DNA from: Chryseobacterium scophthalmum
Lineage (GTDB): Bacteria; Bacteroidota; Bacteroidia; Flavobacteriales; Weeksellaceae
Assembly (NCBI RefSeq): GCF_900143185.1
Contig: NZ_FSRQ01000003.1
Span: 248,001-312,000 of the forward strand
Length of the DNA stretch: 64,000 nt
Direction: 5' to 3'
Positions 16,997-25,624 of the stretch are shown here, piece by piece. The first letter of the stretch is position 1. Each line of letters starts with the position of its first letter. Both the position numbers and the translations under genes were made by a program. The notes below the pieces were generated by a model, which worked only from the letters and a program-made list of their open reading frames with translations, ran no database searches and was not told the DNA's origin.

Positions 16997-17157
16997 TTAA
17001 CGCAAAGATTTTTTAGAATCGTATTATCTAAGCGAGCAAAGGTTGCGACAAAGTCGCTGATTAAGCTTGGAGACACGTATGCTTAATCAAATCAATTTAT
17101 TGATTACTCTTTGTTCACTTATAGTGTATGCATTTATTGTATTAAACTTTGCGTTAA
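16997..17157 (+). repeat. 161-bp element with 11-bp terminal inverted repeats
   Basis: The ends TTAACGCAAAG (16997-17007) and CTTTGCGTTAA (17147-17157) are exact inverted copies. Inside are the hairpins GCGAC-AAA-GTCGC (17045-17057) and GATTAAGC with GCTTAATC (17059-17066 and 17081-17088). It contains no gene. It resembles a MITE or other structured mobile repeat and lies directly upstream of the GxxExxY pseudogene, within the glycan gene run. Confidence 0.7.
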
Positions 17158-17175
17158 AAAAATAAAACACAACAA

Positions 17176-17553
17176 ATGACAGAAAACGAATTATCATATA
17201 AAATTATAGGTGCAGCTTTAGAGGTTCATAGAAATCTTGGGGCAGGATTAATGGAAAGTACTTATAAACAAGCTTTAGTTTATGAGTTGGAGAAAATAGG
17301 ATTAGAAATTAAACAATAAATTTATCTCTCGGTTGCTTATAAAGAAATGAACATTGAAAATGCATATAAGGTTGATTTGATTATTAATGATAAGGTAATT
17401 GTTGAGATTAAATCTGTACTAGAATTACATCCTGTTTTTTATTCACAAATTGCAACTTATTTAAAACTGACTAATATAAAACTAGGTCTTCTCATTAATT
17501 TTAATACTCCGCTTATCAAAGACGGAATCCATAGAATTGTAAATAAACTGTAG
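17176..17553 (+). pseudogene. GxxExxY family protein gene, broken by an in-frame stop
   Basis: From the ATG at 17176 the frame reads MTENELSYKIIGAALEVHRN, continues with LGAGLMESTY (the GxxExxY motif), and reaches TAA at 17317-17319. The same frame goes on for 78 more codons with the typical VDLIINDKVIVEIKSV, FYSQIATYLKLTNIKLGLLINFN, PLIKDGI... ending. Without the TAA, length would be 125 residues, normal for the family. The stop follows a CAA codon, and a C-to-T change of another CAA is the simplest cause. Function of the family is not established. The final TAG abuts the ATG of the beta-mannosidase. A sequencing error cannot be excluded. Confidence 0.85.
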
Positions 17554-20040
17554 ATGAACAAAACATTACTTCTTGCTTTACTTCTCATTCAAATATTAGT
17601 CAATGCACAATTTTCAGAACGAAATTTATCTTCTGAAAAATGGCAATTCAAAAACGCCAAAGAAAATAAATGGCTCACGGCCTCCGTTCCCGGGACTGTT
17701 CATTTGGATTTGATGAATAACAAACTTATTCCCGACCCTTACAAAGATGAGAACGAGAAAAAAGTACAGTGGGTTGAAAATGAAGATTGGGATTATCAGA
17801 CGGGTTTTAAAATTTCCGCTAAAGAATTAGAAAATCAAAATGCAGATTTGGTTTTCAATGGATTAGATACGTTTTCTGAAATTTATTTAAATGGAAAACT
17901 ACTGAAGAAAACCGATAATATGTTCAGAACCTGGAAAATTCCGGTGAAAAATGATTTGAAAATTGGAAATAATATTTTACAGATTAAATTTAAATCTTCA
18001 GTAAACGTTGGAAAAGATTTAGCGAAAAAAGTTCCGTTTACAATGCCGGAATCGCCTCGAAGTTTTGTGAGAAAAGCGCAATATCAGTTTGGTTGGGATT
18101 GGGGACCAAGATTAGTCACTGCAGGAATTTGGAAGGATGTAAAATTGAATTTCTGGAATCAGGCAAAAATTGAAAATATAAGAATAGAACAGAAAGCTTT
18201 AACAAAACAAAGAGCTGATTTAAATATTTATGCAGAAATTTATGCAGAAAAAGAAGGGAAATATGTTTTTGTAACTGATAAAGAAAATCATGATATTGCC
18301 TTAAGGAAGGGCTTGAACAAAATTTCAGTTCCGTTTAAAATTGAAAATCCACATCTATGGCAACCGAACGGATGGGGAAAAGCGATAATTTATGCGCTTA
18401 AATTTTCATTAAAGAAAAATTCGGAGACGATTGATAGTAAAGAAGAAAGAATTGGACTAAGAACAGTAGAATTAATTCAGGAAAAGGACGAAAAAGGAAA
18501 ATCGTTTTACTTTAAAGTCAATGGAAACCCGATGTATGCAAAGGGAACGAATTGGATTCCATCTGATAGCTTCACACCGAGAATTACCAAAGAAAAATAT
18601 AAAAAACTTATTAAAGATTGTAAAGATGCGAATATGAATATGATTCGTGTGTGGGGCGGCGGAATTTATGAAGATGACGAATTTTACAAAGCCTGCGACG
18701 AAAACGGTATTTTGGTTTGGCAGGATTTTATGTTTGCCGGAAGTTTTTATCCGTCAGATGAAGATTTTTTGAATAACGTAAAAGAGGAAGTTAAAGATCA
18801 GGTCGACCGACTTCAAAATCATCCGTCAATTGCTTTATGGTGCGGAAATAATGAAATTGATGAAGCCATTGTCAATTGGGGATATCAGAAGCAATTTAAA
18901 TATTCAAAAGAAGATTCTTTGCAAGTCTGGAAAGATTATAAAAAGGTTTTTCATGAAGTAATTCCGAATGCGATCAATGAGTTTGCAACAAAAGACAAAT
19001 CAATTTATTGGGAAAGTTCACCTTCCATTGGTTGGGGGCACAAAGAAAGCTTAACCGAAGGCGATTCTCATTATTGGGGCGTTTGGTGGGGTGAGTTTCC
19101 GTTTGAAATTTACAACGAAAAAGTTCCGAGATTTGCTTCTGAATATGGTTTTCAGGGAATGCCGAGTTTAGAAACCGTTAAATCTATGTTTTCAGGAAAA
19201 TCGGATTTAAGTTTAGAAAATCCAACGATCAAAGCGCACGAAAAAAATGCAAGAGGATTTGAAATTATTCAGAAATACATGGAACGTGATTATGCAGTTC
19301 CGAAAGATTTTGTGAAATACAATTACGTTTCTCAATTGCTTCAGGCTCGTGGAATGCAGATCGCGATTGAAGCACATCGCCGTGCAAAACCTTACAATAT
19401 GGGAACTTTGTATTGGCAATTAAATGATTGTTGGCCGGTGATTTCCTGGTCATCGATTGATTATTTAGGAAACTGGAAAGCTTTGCATTATCAGATTAAA
19501 AGAAGCTTTGAAAACCAAGTGATTTTAACGGAAGAAAAAGAGGGATTTTTGGATTTTTATGGAATTAATGATGAATTAAAAAAGTTCGAAGATGTAAAAG
19601 TAGAAATTCAGGTTGTTGATTTTAATGGAAAAATTTTAAATGATTTAACGACTGTTCAGGATGGCAAAATACTCGATGGAATTGTAAAGTTTAATCATAT
19701 AGAAATTAAAAACGTAATTAAATATTCCAATAAAAATGAAGTCTTTTTAAAATTAACCTTAAAAGATAAAGACAAAAAAATTATAGCCGAAAGCAATCAT
19801 TTCTTCGCAAAACCAAAAGATTTAAAGCTTACAAAACCTAATATCAAAATCAAAAAAATCTCTAAAACAGAGATCGAAATTTCAACTGATGTTTTGGCGA
19901 AAGATGTTTATTTAATGGGCGACACTCATTTCAGCGACAATTTTTTCGATTTACTTCCAAAAACTTCAAGAAAAATTACGCTTTCAAAACCATTGAAAAA
20001 TGTTGAGGTAATGACTTTGTGGGATACGATGAATAAGTAA
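17554..20040 (+). CDS. Exported GH2 beta-mannosidase
   Basis: 828 residues with a signal peptide (LLLALLLIQILVNAQ). GH2 order: sugar-binding N-domain (WQFKNAKENKWLTASVPGTVH), Ig-like domain, then a TIM barrel with NMIRVWGGGIYE, WQDFMFAGSFYPSD, and WCGNNEIDE, in which Glu434 is the likely acid/base. Glu530 in ASEYGFQGMPS is the likely nucleophile. The motifs and length fit beta-mannosidases rather than beta-galactosidases. It would cleave the Man-beta-1,4-GlcNAc bond in the N-glycan core. The ATG is immediately behind the stop of the GxxExxY pseudogene, so translation may rely on sequence inside that broken gene. A C-terminal Ig-like domain ends the protein; no T9SS tail. Confidence 0.93.
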   Translation: MNKTLLLALLLIQILVNAQFSERNLSSEKWQFKNAKENKWLTASVPGTVHLDLMNNKLIPDPYKDENEKKVQWVENEDWDYQTGFKISAKELENQNADLVFNGLDTFSEIYLNGKLLKKTDNMFRTWKIPVKNDLKIGNNILQIKFKSSVNVGKDLAKKVPFTMPESPRSFVRKAQYQFGWDWGPRLVTAGIWKDVKLNFWNQAKIENIRIEQKALTKQRADLNIYAEIYAEKEGKYVFVTDKENHDIALRKGLNKISVPFKIENPHLWQPNGWGKAIIYALKFSLKKNSETIDSKEERIGLRTVELIQEKDEKGKSFYFKVNGNPMYAKGTNWIPSDSFTPRITKEKYKKLIKDCKDANMNMIRVWGGGIYEDDEFYKACDENGILVWQDFMFAGSFYPSDEDFLNNVKEEVKDQVDRLQNHPSIALWCGNNEIDEAIVNWGYQKQFKYSKEDSLQVWKDYKKVFHEVIPNAINEFATKDKSIYWESSPSIGWGHKESLTEGDSHYWGVWWGEFPFEIYNEKVPRFASEYGFQGMPSLETVKSMFSGKSDLSLENPTIKAHEKNARGFEIIQKYMERDYAVPKDFVKYNYVSQLLQARGMQIAIEAHRRAKPYNMGTLYWQLNDCWPVISWSSIDYLGNWKALHYQIKRSFENQVILTEEKEGFLDFYGINDELKKFEDVKVEIQVVDFNGKILNDLTTVQDGKILDGIVKFNHIEIKNVIKYSNKNEVFLKLTLKDKDKKIIAESNHFFAKPKDLKLTKPNIKIKKISKTEIEISTDVLAKDVYLMGDTHFSDNFFDLLPKTSRKITLSKPLKNVEVMTLWDTMNK

Positions 20041-20223
20041 ATAAAAAGACCGATTTTAAAAACCGGCCTAATTCAAATTTATCTACCTCTACATATTTAC
20101 AGTTAAAACATTTGTGTATCGGATATCAATCTAACGTGAAAAATATGTATTTATTTTGAAAGTTTAAAACTTTTTTTCAAACATCGAAAATCCTGCTGAC
20201 AAACTGTTGTCATAAACTGTGAT

Positions 20224-20231
20224 TACCTTTG
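20224..20231 (+). promoter_or_regulatory. -7 box TACCTTTG for the DinB gene
   Basis: This is an exact TAnnTTTG match 31 bases upstream of the ATG. The rest of the 220-base gap shows only a weak hairpin after the mannosidase stop. Confidence 0.65.
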
Positions 20232-20262
20232 TCTTAAGATTAACAACTTAAAACAAAAAATT

Positions 20263-20754
20263 ATGACAACTACAGCAATCGCAAACCAACAGTTTATTTC
20301 TTCAGCACAAATTTTAGAACATTGGCAAGGTCACAGAAACCTGACAAGAAGAGTGATTGAAGCATTTCCTGAAAAAGAATTATTTGAATTTTCAATTGGC
20401 GGAATGAGACCTTTTGCAAAATTAGCGGTAGAATTGATCAGCATTGCAGGTCCGGCTTTAAAAGGAATTGTAGAGCAGCAGGAAGAAAAATTTTCCGAAG
20501 AAGCATTTAAACCAAAAACGAAAGAAGAAATTCTTGCAAAATGGGATTCTGAAACGGAAGTGATTAACCAATATTTTAACCAGATTTCTGAAGAAAGATT
20601 CCAGGAAACGTTCAATTTATTTGGTGAATATGAATTTCCAGTGTATCAAAATATTCTATATTTTATTGATAACGAAGTACATCACCGTGGTCAAGGATAT
20701 ACTTATTTAAGAGCTTTAGGTATTGAGCCACCTTTCTTCTGGGAAAGATTCTAG
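20263..20754 (+). CDS. DinB family protein
   Basis: 163 residues, four-helix bundle of the DinB/YfiT type. It starts with a helix carrying HWQGHRNLTRRVIEAFPE; the GGMRPFAKLAVELI segment and the HHRGQGYTYLRALGIEPPFFWERF ending are typical, and the two histidines of the HHRGQ motif would bind a metal together with an earlier histidine. The family includes metal-dependent thiol transferases and damage-inducible proteins of unknown role. It is cytoplasmic. It converges with a WYL-domain regulator; such pairs are often seen together, but control is not shown here. Confidence 0.88.
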   Translation: MTTTAIANQQFISSAQILEHWQGHRNLTRRVIEAFPEKELFEFSIGGMRPFAKLAVELISIAGPALKGIVEQQEEKFSEEAFKPKTKEEILAKWDSETEVINQYFNQISEERFQETFNLFGEYEFPVYQNILYFIDNEVHHRGQGYTYLRALGIEPPFFWERF

Positions 20755-20811
20755 CATCCTTGATACTCTTTTTTTTATATCTCTCGTAAATTTTGCAAAT
20801 TAACCAGTATC

Positions 20812-20880
20812 ATCTGTGAAAATCTGCGAGATCTGCGGGAGATTTTTCATATTACTATTTGTGTATTCGTGGCAAAAAAA
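20812..20880 (+). repeat. ATCTGCG-type intergenic repeat
   Basis: Three near-copies of ATCTGCG/ATCTGTG lie within 31 bases, followed by GTGTATTCGTGGCAAAAA. A related stretch with CGCAGATTTT and AATCTGCGAG is at 26574-26640. These look like members of a short dispersed repeat family placed between genes. Confidence 0.4.
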
Positions 20881-20943
20881 AAACACTTTTAGTCCACAAA
20901 AATTATGAATTTACTGCTTAAGGCAATTTGTTGCTTAACAAAA

Positions 20944-21894
20944 TTATAAATTCTTAGAGATTTTCTCAATCAATTCTTTCATTGTCATTTTTAAAGATTC
21001 AGGCTCAATAATTTCAGCGTAATCAAAAAAAGTAATTAGCCAACGCGGAAATCCTTCATTGATCCACTCTGTTTCAAACGTCATTTCAACTCCTTTTTCG
21101 GTTTCTTTCTCTTCGATTAATCCGTAATAAATTTTTGAATTATTCAGATGCCCTGTAATTTTTTTGTCAACTAAAAGCTTGACGATTGTTTTATTTCCAT
21201 TCGGAGTTTTTCTGTAATCATTAATTTGACCGTATTCCTGCAAATAAGGATTTTGAGTTTTTACAATGCTTAAAATACGGTCTATTCTAAACTGCCTGTA
21301 ATCATTTCTCAACGTGCAGTAAGCAATGATATACCAATAATGAAACTCGAAGAAGACACCTACAACTTCTATTGTTCTTGTAGAAATTTTATCATCAACG
21401 GTTTTATATCCTATCAAGATCTGATGTTTTTCGGCAATACTTTCCAAGATTGTGGGAATGATATTTTTTATCGTATCCTCCGTTTTTGGATTGTAATTAT
21501 AAATATCAATCTGATTTTCAATGTTCTGAATTAAATTTTTATCTGAATGTTTCAAAACAGAACGTAATTTTTCCATCGCTGTTTGATAATGATTTCCCAA
21601 ACTTTCGTGCGAAAACTTCTGCATTAATTTTTCAGCGGTGATGAAACTCAAAACCTCTTGTTTGGTAAACATAACTGGCGGAAGCTTGTAACCATCCATC
21701 AGAGAATAACCGTTTCCAGCTTCACCAATAATAGGAATTCCAGCGTTTTCCAAAGTTTTTACGTCACGATAAATCGTTCTTATGCTGACATCAAATTTTT
21801 TTGCCAAATCCTGCGCTCTTACAATCGGTTTTGATTGCAATTGTGTAAGAATAGCCGTTACTCGGTCGATTTTTTTGAGGTAATGGTCGTTCAT
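20944..21894 (-). CDS. YafY-type transcriptional regulator (HTH + WYL domain)
   Basis: 316 residues. Residues about 8-60 form a winged helix-turn-helix (AQDLAKKFDVSIRTIYRDVKTLENAGIPI), and a WYL domain spans about 140-215 with HYWYIIAYCTLRNDYRQFRIDRI. A C-terminal WCX-like extension follows (TEWINEGFPRWLITFFDYAEIIEPE). WYL regulators sense nucleotides or other ligands and act mostly as repressors. The gene converges with dinB. A TAAATTTG box and a perfect 12-bp palindrome sit in its short leader, which could be an autoregulatory site. Confidence 0.9.
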   Translation of the reverse strand: MNDHYLKKIDRVTAILTQLQSKPIVRAQDLAKKFDVSIRTIYRDVKTLENAGIPIIGEAGNGYSLMDGYKLPPVMFTKQEVLSFITAEKLMQKFSHESLGNHYQTAMEKLRSVLKHSDKNLIQNIENQIDIYNYNPKTEDTIKNIIPTILESIAEKHQILIGYKTVDDKISTRTIEVVGVFFEFHYWYIIAYCTLRNDYRQFRIDRILSIVKTQNPYLQEYGQINDYRKTPNGNKTIVKLLVDKKITGHLNNSKIYYGLIEEKETEKGVEMTFETEWINEGFPRWLITFFDYAEIIEPESLKMTMKELIEKISKNL

Positions 21895-21901
21895 TTTAGA
21901 A

Positions 21902-21925
21902 ATCTGTACAGATGATGCAAATTTA
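21902..21925 (-). promoter_or_regulatory. Promoter and palindrome of the WYL regulator gene
   Basis: On the minus strand TAAATTTG (21918-21925) is followed by the perfect palindrome ATCTGTACAGAT (21902-21913), which lies at about the transcription start and 7 bases before the ATG. The position suits a repressor operator. No second copy was found near dinB. Confidence 0.5.
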
Positions 21926-22011
21926 CCGTAATCAGAGTTAATTTTTAAATCTAATTAAACTTTTATGATGTTGCTAGAATATTAAAATGTAAATTTTTAA
22001 CAGTCTCTTTG

Positions 22012-22068
22012 TCATTTTGAAAGAATCTCATCATCGTTATTAAAAACATTTTAGATTCTTCGGAATGA
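22012..22068 (+). repeat. Imperfect stem-loop repeat of the GTCATTCCGA family
   Basis: TCATTTTGAAAGAATCT (22012-22028) and AGATTCTTCGGAATGA (22053-22068) are imperfect inverted copies. It lies between two leftward genes, and may double as the terminator for the frameshifted ABC gene. Confidence 0.45.
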
Positions 22069-22102
22069 AAAAGGAATCGCTAAATTTTATTAGAATATAA
22101 CA

Positions 22103-23907
22103 TTAATTCTTAAACGTATTCACCAATTTATCCAAATTCAAACTTCTTGCAGAAGCATCAAAAATTTCTCTGTAAGTTCCGTTCATCTGCACCAATTCAT
22201 CGTGAGTTCCGCTTTCTACAACATGTCCTTTTTTCATCGCATAAATTTTATCTGAATCTAAAATCTGTGAAAGAGAGTGAGAAATAATCACGACAGTTCT
22301 TCCTGCCTTAATTGCATCTAAAGAGTTTTTAATTTGTTCGGTGGCAATTGCATCCAAACTCGCAGTCGGTTCGTCAAGAAAAATAATCGGCGGATTTTTC
22401 AAAAATAATCTGGCAATCGCAATTCTCTGTTGTTGTCCACCTGAAAGTTGAGTCGCATCATGTTGATATTTTTCAGGAAGATCTAAAATCTGTTCGTGGA
22501 GATAAGCTTTTTTAGCCGCTTCTTCAATTTCTTCAAAACTCGCATTCATGTTTCCATAGCGAATATTGTCTTCAATACTTCCTTGAAAGATGTGGTTTTT
22601 CTGTAAAACCAATCCCAAATCATCTCTTAAAAAAGTATTGTTATAATTGGATAAATCAACATTATCTAAAATAATTTCACCAGAATCGGGAAGATAAAAC
22701 TTGCAGAGTAGATTGATAATAGTTGATTTTCCGGCGCCGCTTAATCCAACTAAAGCCGTAGTTTTTCCGTTTTCAATCATCATCGAAACGTCATTCAGTG
22801 CTTTAGTTCCGTTTGGATAGGTGAAATTGACGTTTCTTAATTCAAAATTACCTTTGATTTTATTTTCCACAAAAGTTCCGTTCGGTTCAATTTCATCTTC
22901 AGCATTTAAAATATCAAAATAACCTTCGGCATAGATCATCGCATCATTCATATCGTCATAAATCCTGTGAAGCTGCCTGATTGGAGAAGAAACATTGTTG
23001 AAAAGCATGATGTGAAGCATAATAGCACCAATCGTCATTTGCTGATCTAAAACCAAATAAACGGTAAGAAGAATAATTAAAACAACCCCAAACTGCTCGA
23101 TAAAAGTTTTTAAACCATCGTAAATAAAGTTGGTTTTTCTAGTGAACATTTGGCTGTCCATCAATTGCATCTGAAGATCGTACTGTTTTTTGCCTTCAAA
23201 TTTTTCGCGGACAAAACTTTTAATTACCATGATGGAATTGATTAAATTTAAAAGTCCTGAAGTTTTCTGTTCACGCTGATTTCTTAAAGTTCGTCTTACT
23301 CCGCCCAATTTTTTCGCCTGTAACGAACTGATATAAAAATAAATAGGAACAATAATCGTAGAAACTATTCCGACATAAACGTTTTGCAAATACATAATAA
23401 TCAAAGCAATAAATGCATTTGAAAATAGCGGAAGCATATCGATAAAGAAGTTTTGAACGAGTCTTGTAAGGCTTTCAATTCCTCGGTCGATTCTTATTTG
23501 AAGTTTTCCGGATTCATGATTTTCATCATTAAAATAAGCAACTCTATACGTGAGAATTTTGTCGATTGCGGACTGAGCTAAAACCGAACTTACATTAATC
23601 CTGATTTTTTCACCATAAAATTTCTGCCCAAAATTGATGAAAATATTCAGTAATTCCTTGCCCAATAAAATAATCGAAATAATAATCAGAATATGAATTC
23701 CCTCGCTCATCGGATGTGGAAGACGCGTCAGTTTTGTCACTTCATCCACCGTATATTTTAAAACTAAGGATTCACCTGGGCTGCCAAAGCGCCGAGAAAT
23801 GTAAGAAACAAAGTTCCGTAAATCATCGGTCGGTAAGGCTTTATGAATGGAATTAACTGTTTGTAAATTCCAAATAAAGTCACTGTTCTATTAAAAGGTT
23901 TTGCCAT
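22103..23907 (-). pseudogene. ABC exporter split by a 1-nt frameshift
   Basis: The long frame (22103-23749, 548 residues from a GTG) lacks the start of a type 1 exporter. From the ATG at 23907 another frame reads MAKPFNRTVTLFGIYKQLIP and on to LGALAAQVNP, then hits TAG at 23764-23766. One base shifted, the downstream frame reads LVLKYTVDEVTK, an obvious continuation. One missing T in CCTTTA explains both. Repaired length would be about 601 residues, normal. The ATPase domain is intact: GLSGAGKST, LSGGQQQR, FLDEPTASLD, SHS. Either a recent pseudogene or an assembly error. The split falls in the first membrane helix, so the short frame is not a functional domain. Confidence 0.88.
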
Positions 23908-24170
23908 GATTTGGTTTAAAAGAAAAACGCACCGTTTCTGAGAGAAAAGGTATGTTTTATTATTTTTTAGCGCAAATATTTAATTCAAATTAAACTGTGA
24001 AATATTTTAAACATTAAGATAGTTAAGCTTTTAAGAACAAATATGTTTAAAATTTTTAAGAACTAGCGAGGTGAATTATTAAGCATTATGTTAAATCAAT
24101 TTATAGATTCTTAATATTCTTAACAACTTAAATGTTCTTAATGTTCAAAATTTTAATTACAATTTTAAAC

Positions 24171-25232
24171 CTATCCCTCAAAAACATAAGTCGTCAAGTA
24201 ATGCAATTCAGATCTACTTGCTGCTTTAGAATCTGCTTCTGCCTGTTCCAAAGAATAATTTGAATTAATTTCTTTTTTCTGAAATACAAAAGAGTTGTTG
24301 GCGTTTTTGTCAACTACATCACTGAAAATATGTTCAATTTCTGAATTTCCTAAAGATGCAAAACTGATGTCTTCAAAACCATACATCAATCGGAGATCAT
24401 CAAACTGAGCAAAATTTTCGTTGACGAAAGACTGCATTTGAGATTTAGAATCAAAATTTCCTGCCCAAATATTGTAAGCGTAACTTTTCTTACTTGGTTT
24501 ATCGAAAATACTTTGGTAAACGAAGTTTTCTCCTAAATAAGCTTCTCTTACTTGCGGATCGTTTGCCAAATCTTCAGGAAGACCTTCTTTCAAGATCTTT
24601 CCTTCAAACATAATATAAGTTTTGTTGGTAATCGCCAAAGTCTGCTGTACGTTGTGATCAGTAATTAAGATTCCGATGTTTTTGTCGGTCAAACTTCTTA
24701 CAATTTTCTGAATATCTTCCACGGCAATCGGGTCAACTCCCGCAAAAGGCTCATCCAAAAGAATGAAACTAGGGTCTGTTGCCAAACATCTTGCAATCTC
24801 AGTTCTACGTCTTTCCCCTCCGGAAAGAAGATCTCCTCTGTTTTTACGAACGTGTTGAAGAGAAAATTCCTCAATCAGTTCGTCGCATTTTATTTGCTGT
24901 TCTCTTTTTGAAAGTTTAGTCAACTGTAAAACACCAAGGATATTATCTTCTACAGAAAGTTTTCTGAAAACCGAAGCTTCCTGAGCAAGATAACCGATAC
25001 CTTTTTGGGCACGGCGATACATCGCATCGGTCGTGATTTCCTGTTTGTCGAGGAAAATTCTTCCTGAAGTAGGCTTTACCAAACCTACGATCATATAAAA
25101 TGAAGTGGTTTTCCCGGCTCCGTTCGGACCCAATAAACCTACAATTTCTCCCTGCTGAACCTGTACAGAAACGCCTTTTACAACTTTTTTGGGACCGTAT
25201 TCTTTGATTAAGTTTTCTCCTCGTAAAATCAT
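24171..25232 (-). CDS. lptB: LPS export ATPase LptB with a C-terminal extension
   Basis: Residues 1 to about 240 match LptB: Walker A GPNGAGKT (35-42), Q-loop YLAQEASVFRKLSVEDNI, signature LLSGGERRR, Walker B FILLDEPFAGVDP, H-loop ITDHNV, and the typical end EAYLGENF. LptB drives lipopolysaccharide transport with LptFG in the inner membrane. E. coli LptB stops near residue 241, but this protein runs to 353. The extra ~110 residues begin YNIWAGNFDSKSQMQSFV and end SELHYLTTYVFEG; they look like a separate alpha/beta domain, perhaps Imm22-like. A -7 box ends only 5 bases before the ATG. Confidence 0.92.
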   Translation of the reverse strand: MILRGENLIKEYGPKKVVKGVSVQVQQGEIVGLLGPNGAGKTTSFYMIVGLVKPTSGRIFLDKQEITTDAMYRRAQKGIGYLAQEASVFRKLSVEDNILGVLQLTKLSKREQQIKCDELIEEFSLQHVRKNRGDLLSGGERRRTEIARCLATDPSFILLDEPFAGVDPIAVEDIQKIVRSLTDKNIGILITDHNVQQTLAITNKTYIMFEGKILKEGLPEDLANDPQVREAYLGENFVYQSIFDKPSKKSYAYNIWAGNFDSKSQMQSFVNENFAQFDDLRLMYGFEDISFASLGNSEIEHIFSDVVDKNANNSFVFQKKEINSNYSLEQAEADSKAASRSELHYLTTYVFEG

Positions 25233-25237
25233 AGTCG

Positions 25238-25245
25238 CAAAGATA
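25238..25245 (-). promoter_or_regulatory. -7 box TATCTTTG for lptB, leaderless arrangement
   Basis: On the minus strand TATCTTTG is followed by CGACT and then the ATG at 25232. Transcription should start at or within a few bases of the start codon. Confidence 0.65.
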
Positions 25246-25460
25246 AAGTTTTTTTGAATTAGAAATTTATATTATGAATATCCGAGTTTCAATTTTAGCA
25301 GAGTTTAACAGGTTTAATTTGATGATATTTAAAAATGGATAAGAAGTTGAACGATTATTTTTAAAATTTGTTTTTCGAATATAAGTGAAACGGCTTTGTT
25401 TATCTTAAATTCTATAGATTATTGGAAAAGCCTTGTATTTCTTTGCATTTAATAATCGCA

Positions 25461-25595
25461 ATGATAAACAAAGTTTTCAAAGAATTGTTTTTTAGAAAGA
25501 TAGACAATGGCATTTCATTTAAGAAAGAAAAACAAGTATTAAGATGGAAGGCAGAGGAAATGAATGGTTATGATAACCTTAAATTAAAAATCTAA
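25461..25595 (+). CDS. Possible small protein of 44 residues
   Basis: An open frame from ATG 25461 encodes MINKVFKELFFRKIDNG, then a basic stretch with RWKAEEMNGYDNLKLKI. The composition (charged and aromatic) is protein-like, but I know no family and see no clear promoter. It could be a remnant of a larger gene. The rest of the 25233-25624 gap is AT-rich and shows only promoters. Confidence 0.3.
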   Translation: MINKVFKELFFRKIDNGISFKKEKQVLRWKAEEMNGYDNLKLKI

Positions 25596-25597
25596 CG

Positions 25598-25605
25598 TAA
25601 ATTTG
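25598..25605 (+). promoter_or_regulatory. -7 box TAAATTTG for the AEC transporter
   Basis: This is an exact consensus match 19 bases upstream of the ATG, directly after the stop of the small frame. Confidence 0.65.
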
Positions 25606-25624
25606 TAAAAGTTTTAAAAGAAGT

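Noticed and set aside
20041..20080. Terminator after the beta-mannosidase
   Set aside because: The hairpin CCGATTTT / AAAACCGG has a mismatch and no T run, so it is too weak to list.
23750..23907. Programmed frameshift in the ABC exporter
   Set aside because: No slippery heptamer or stimulatory structure was seen at the junction CCT-TAG; a one-base deletion or sequence error is simpler.
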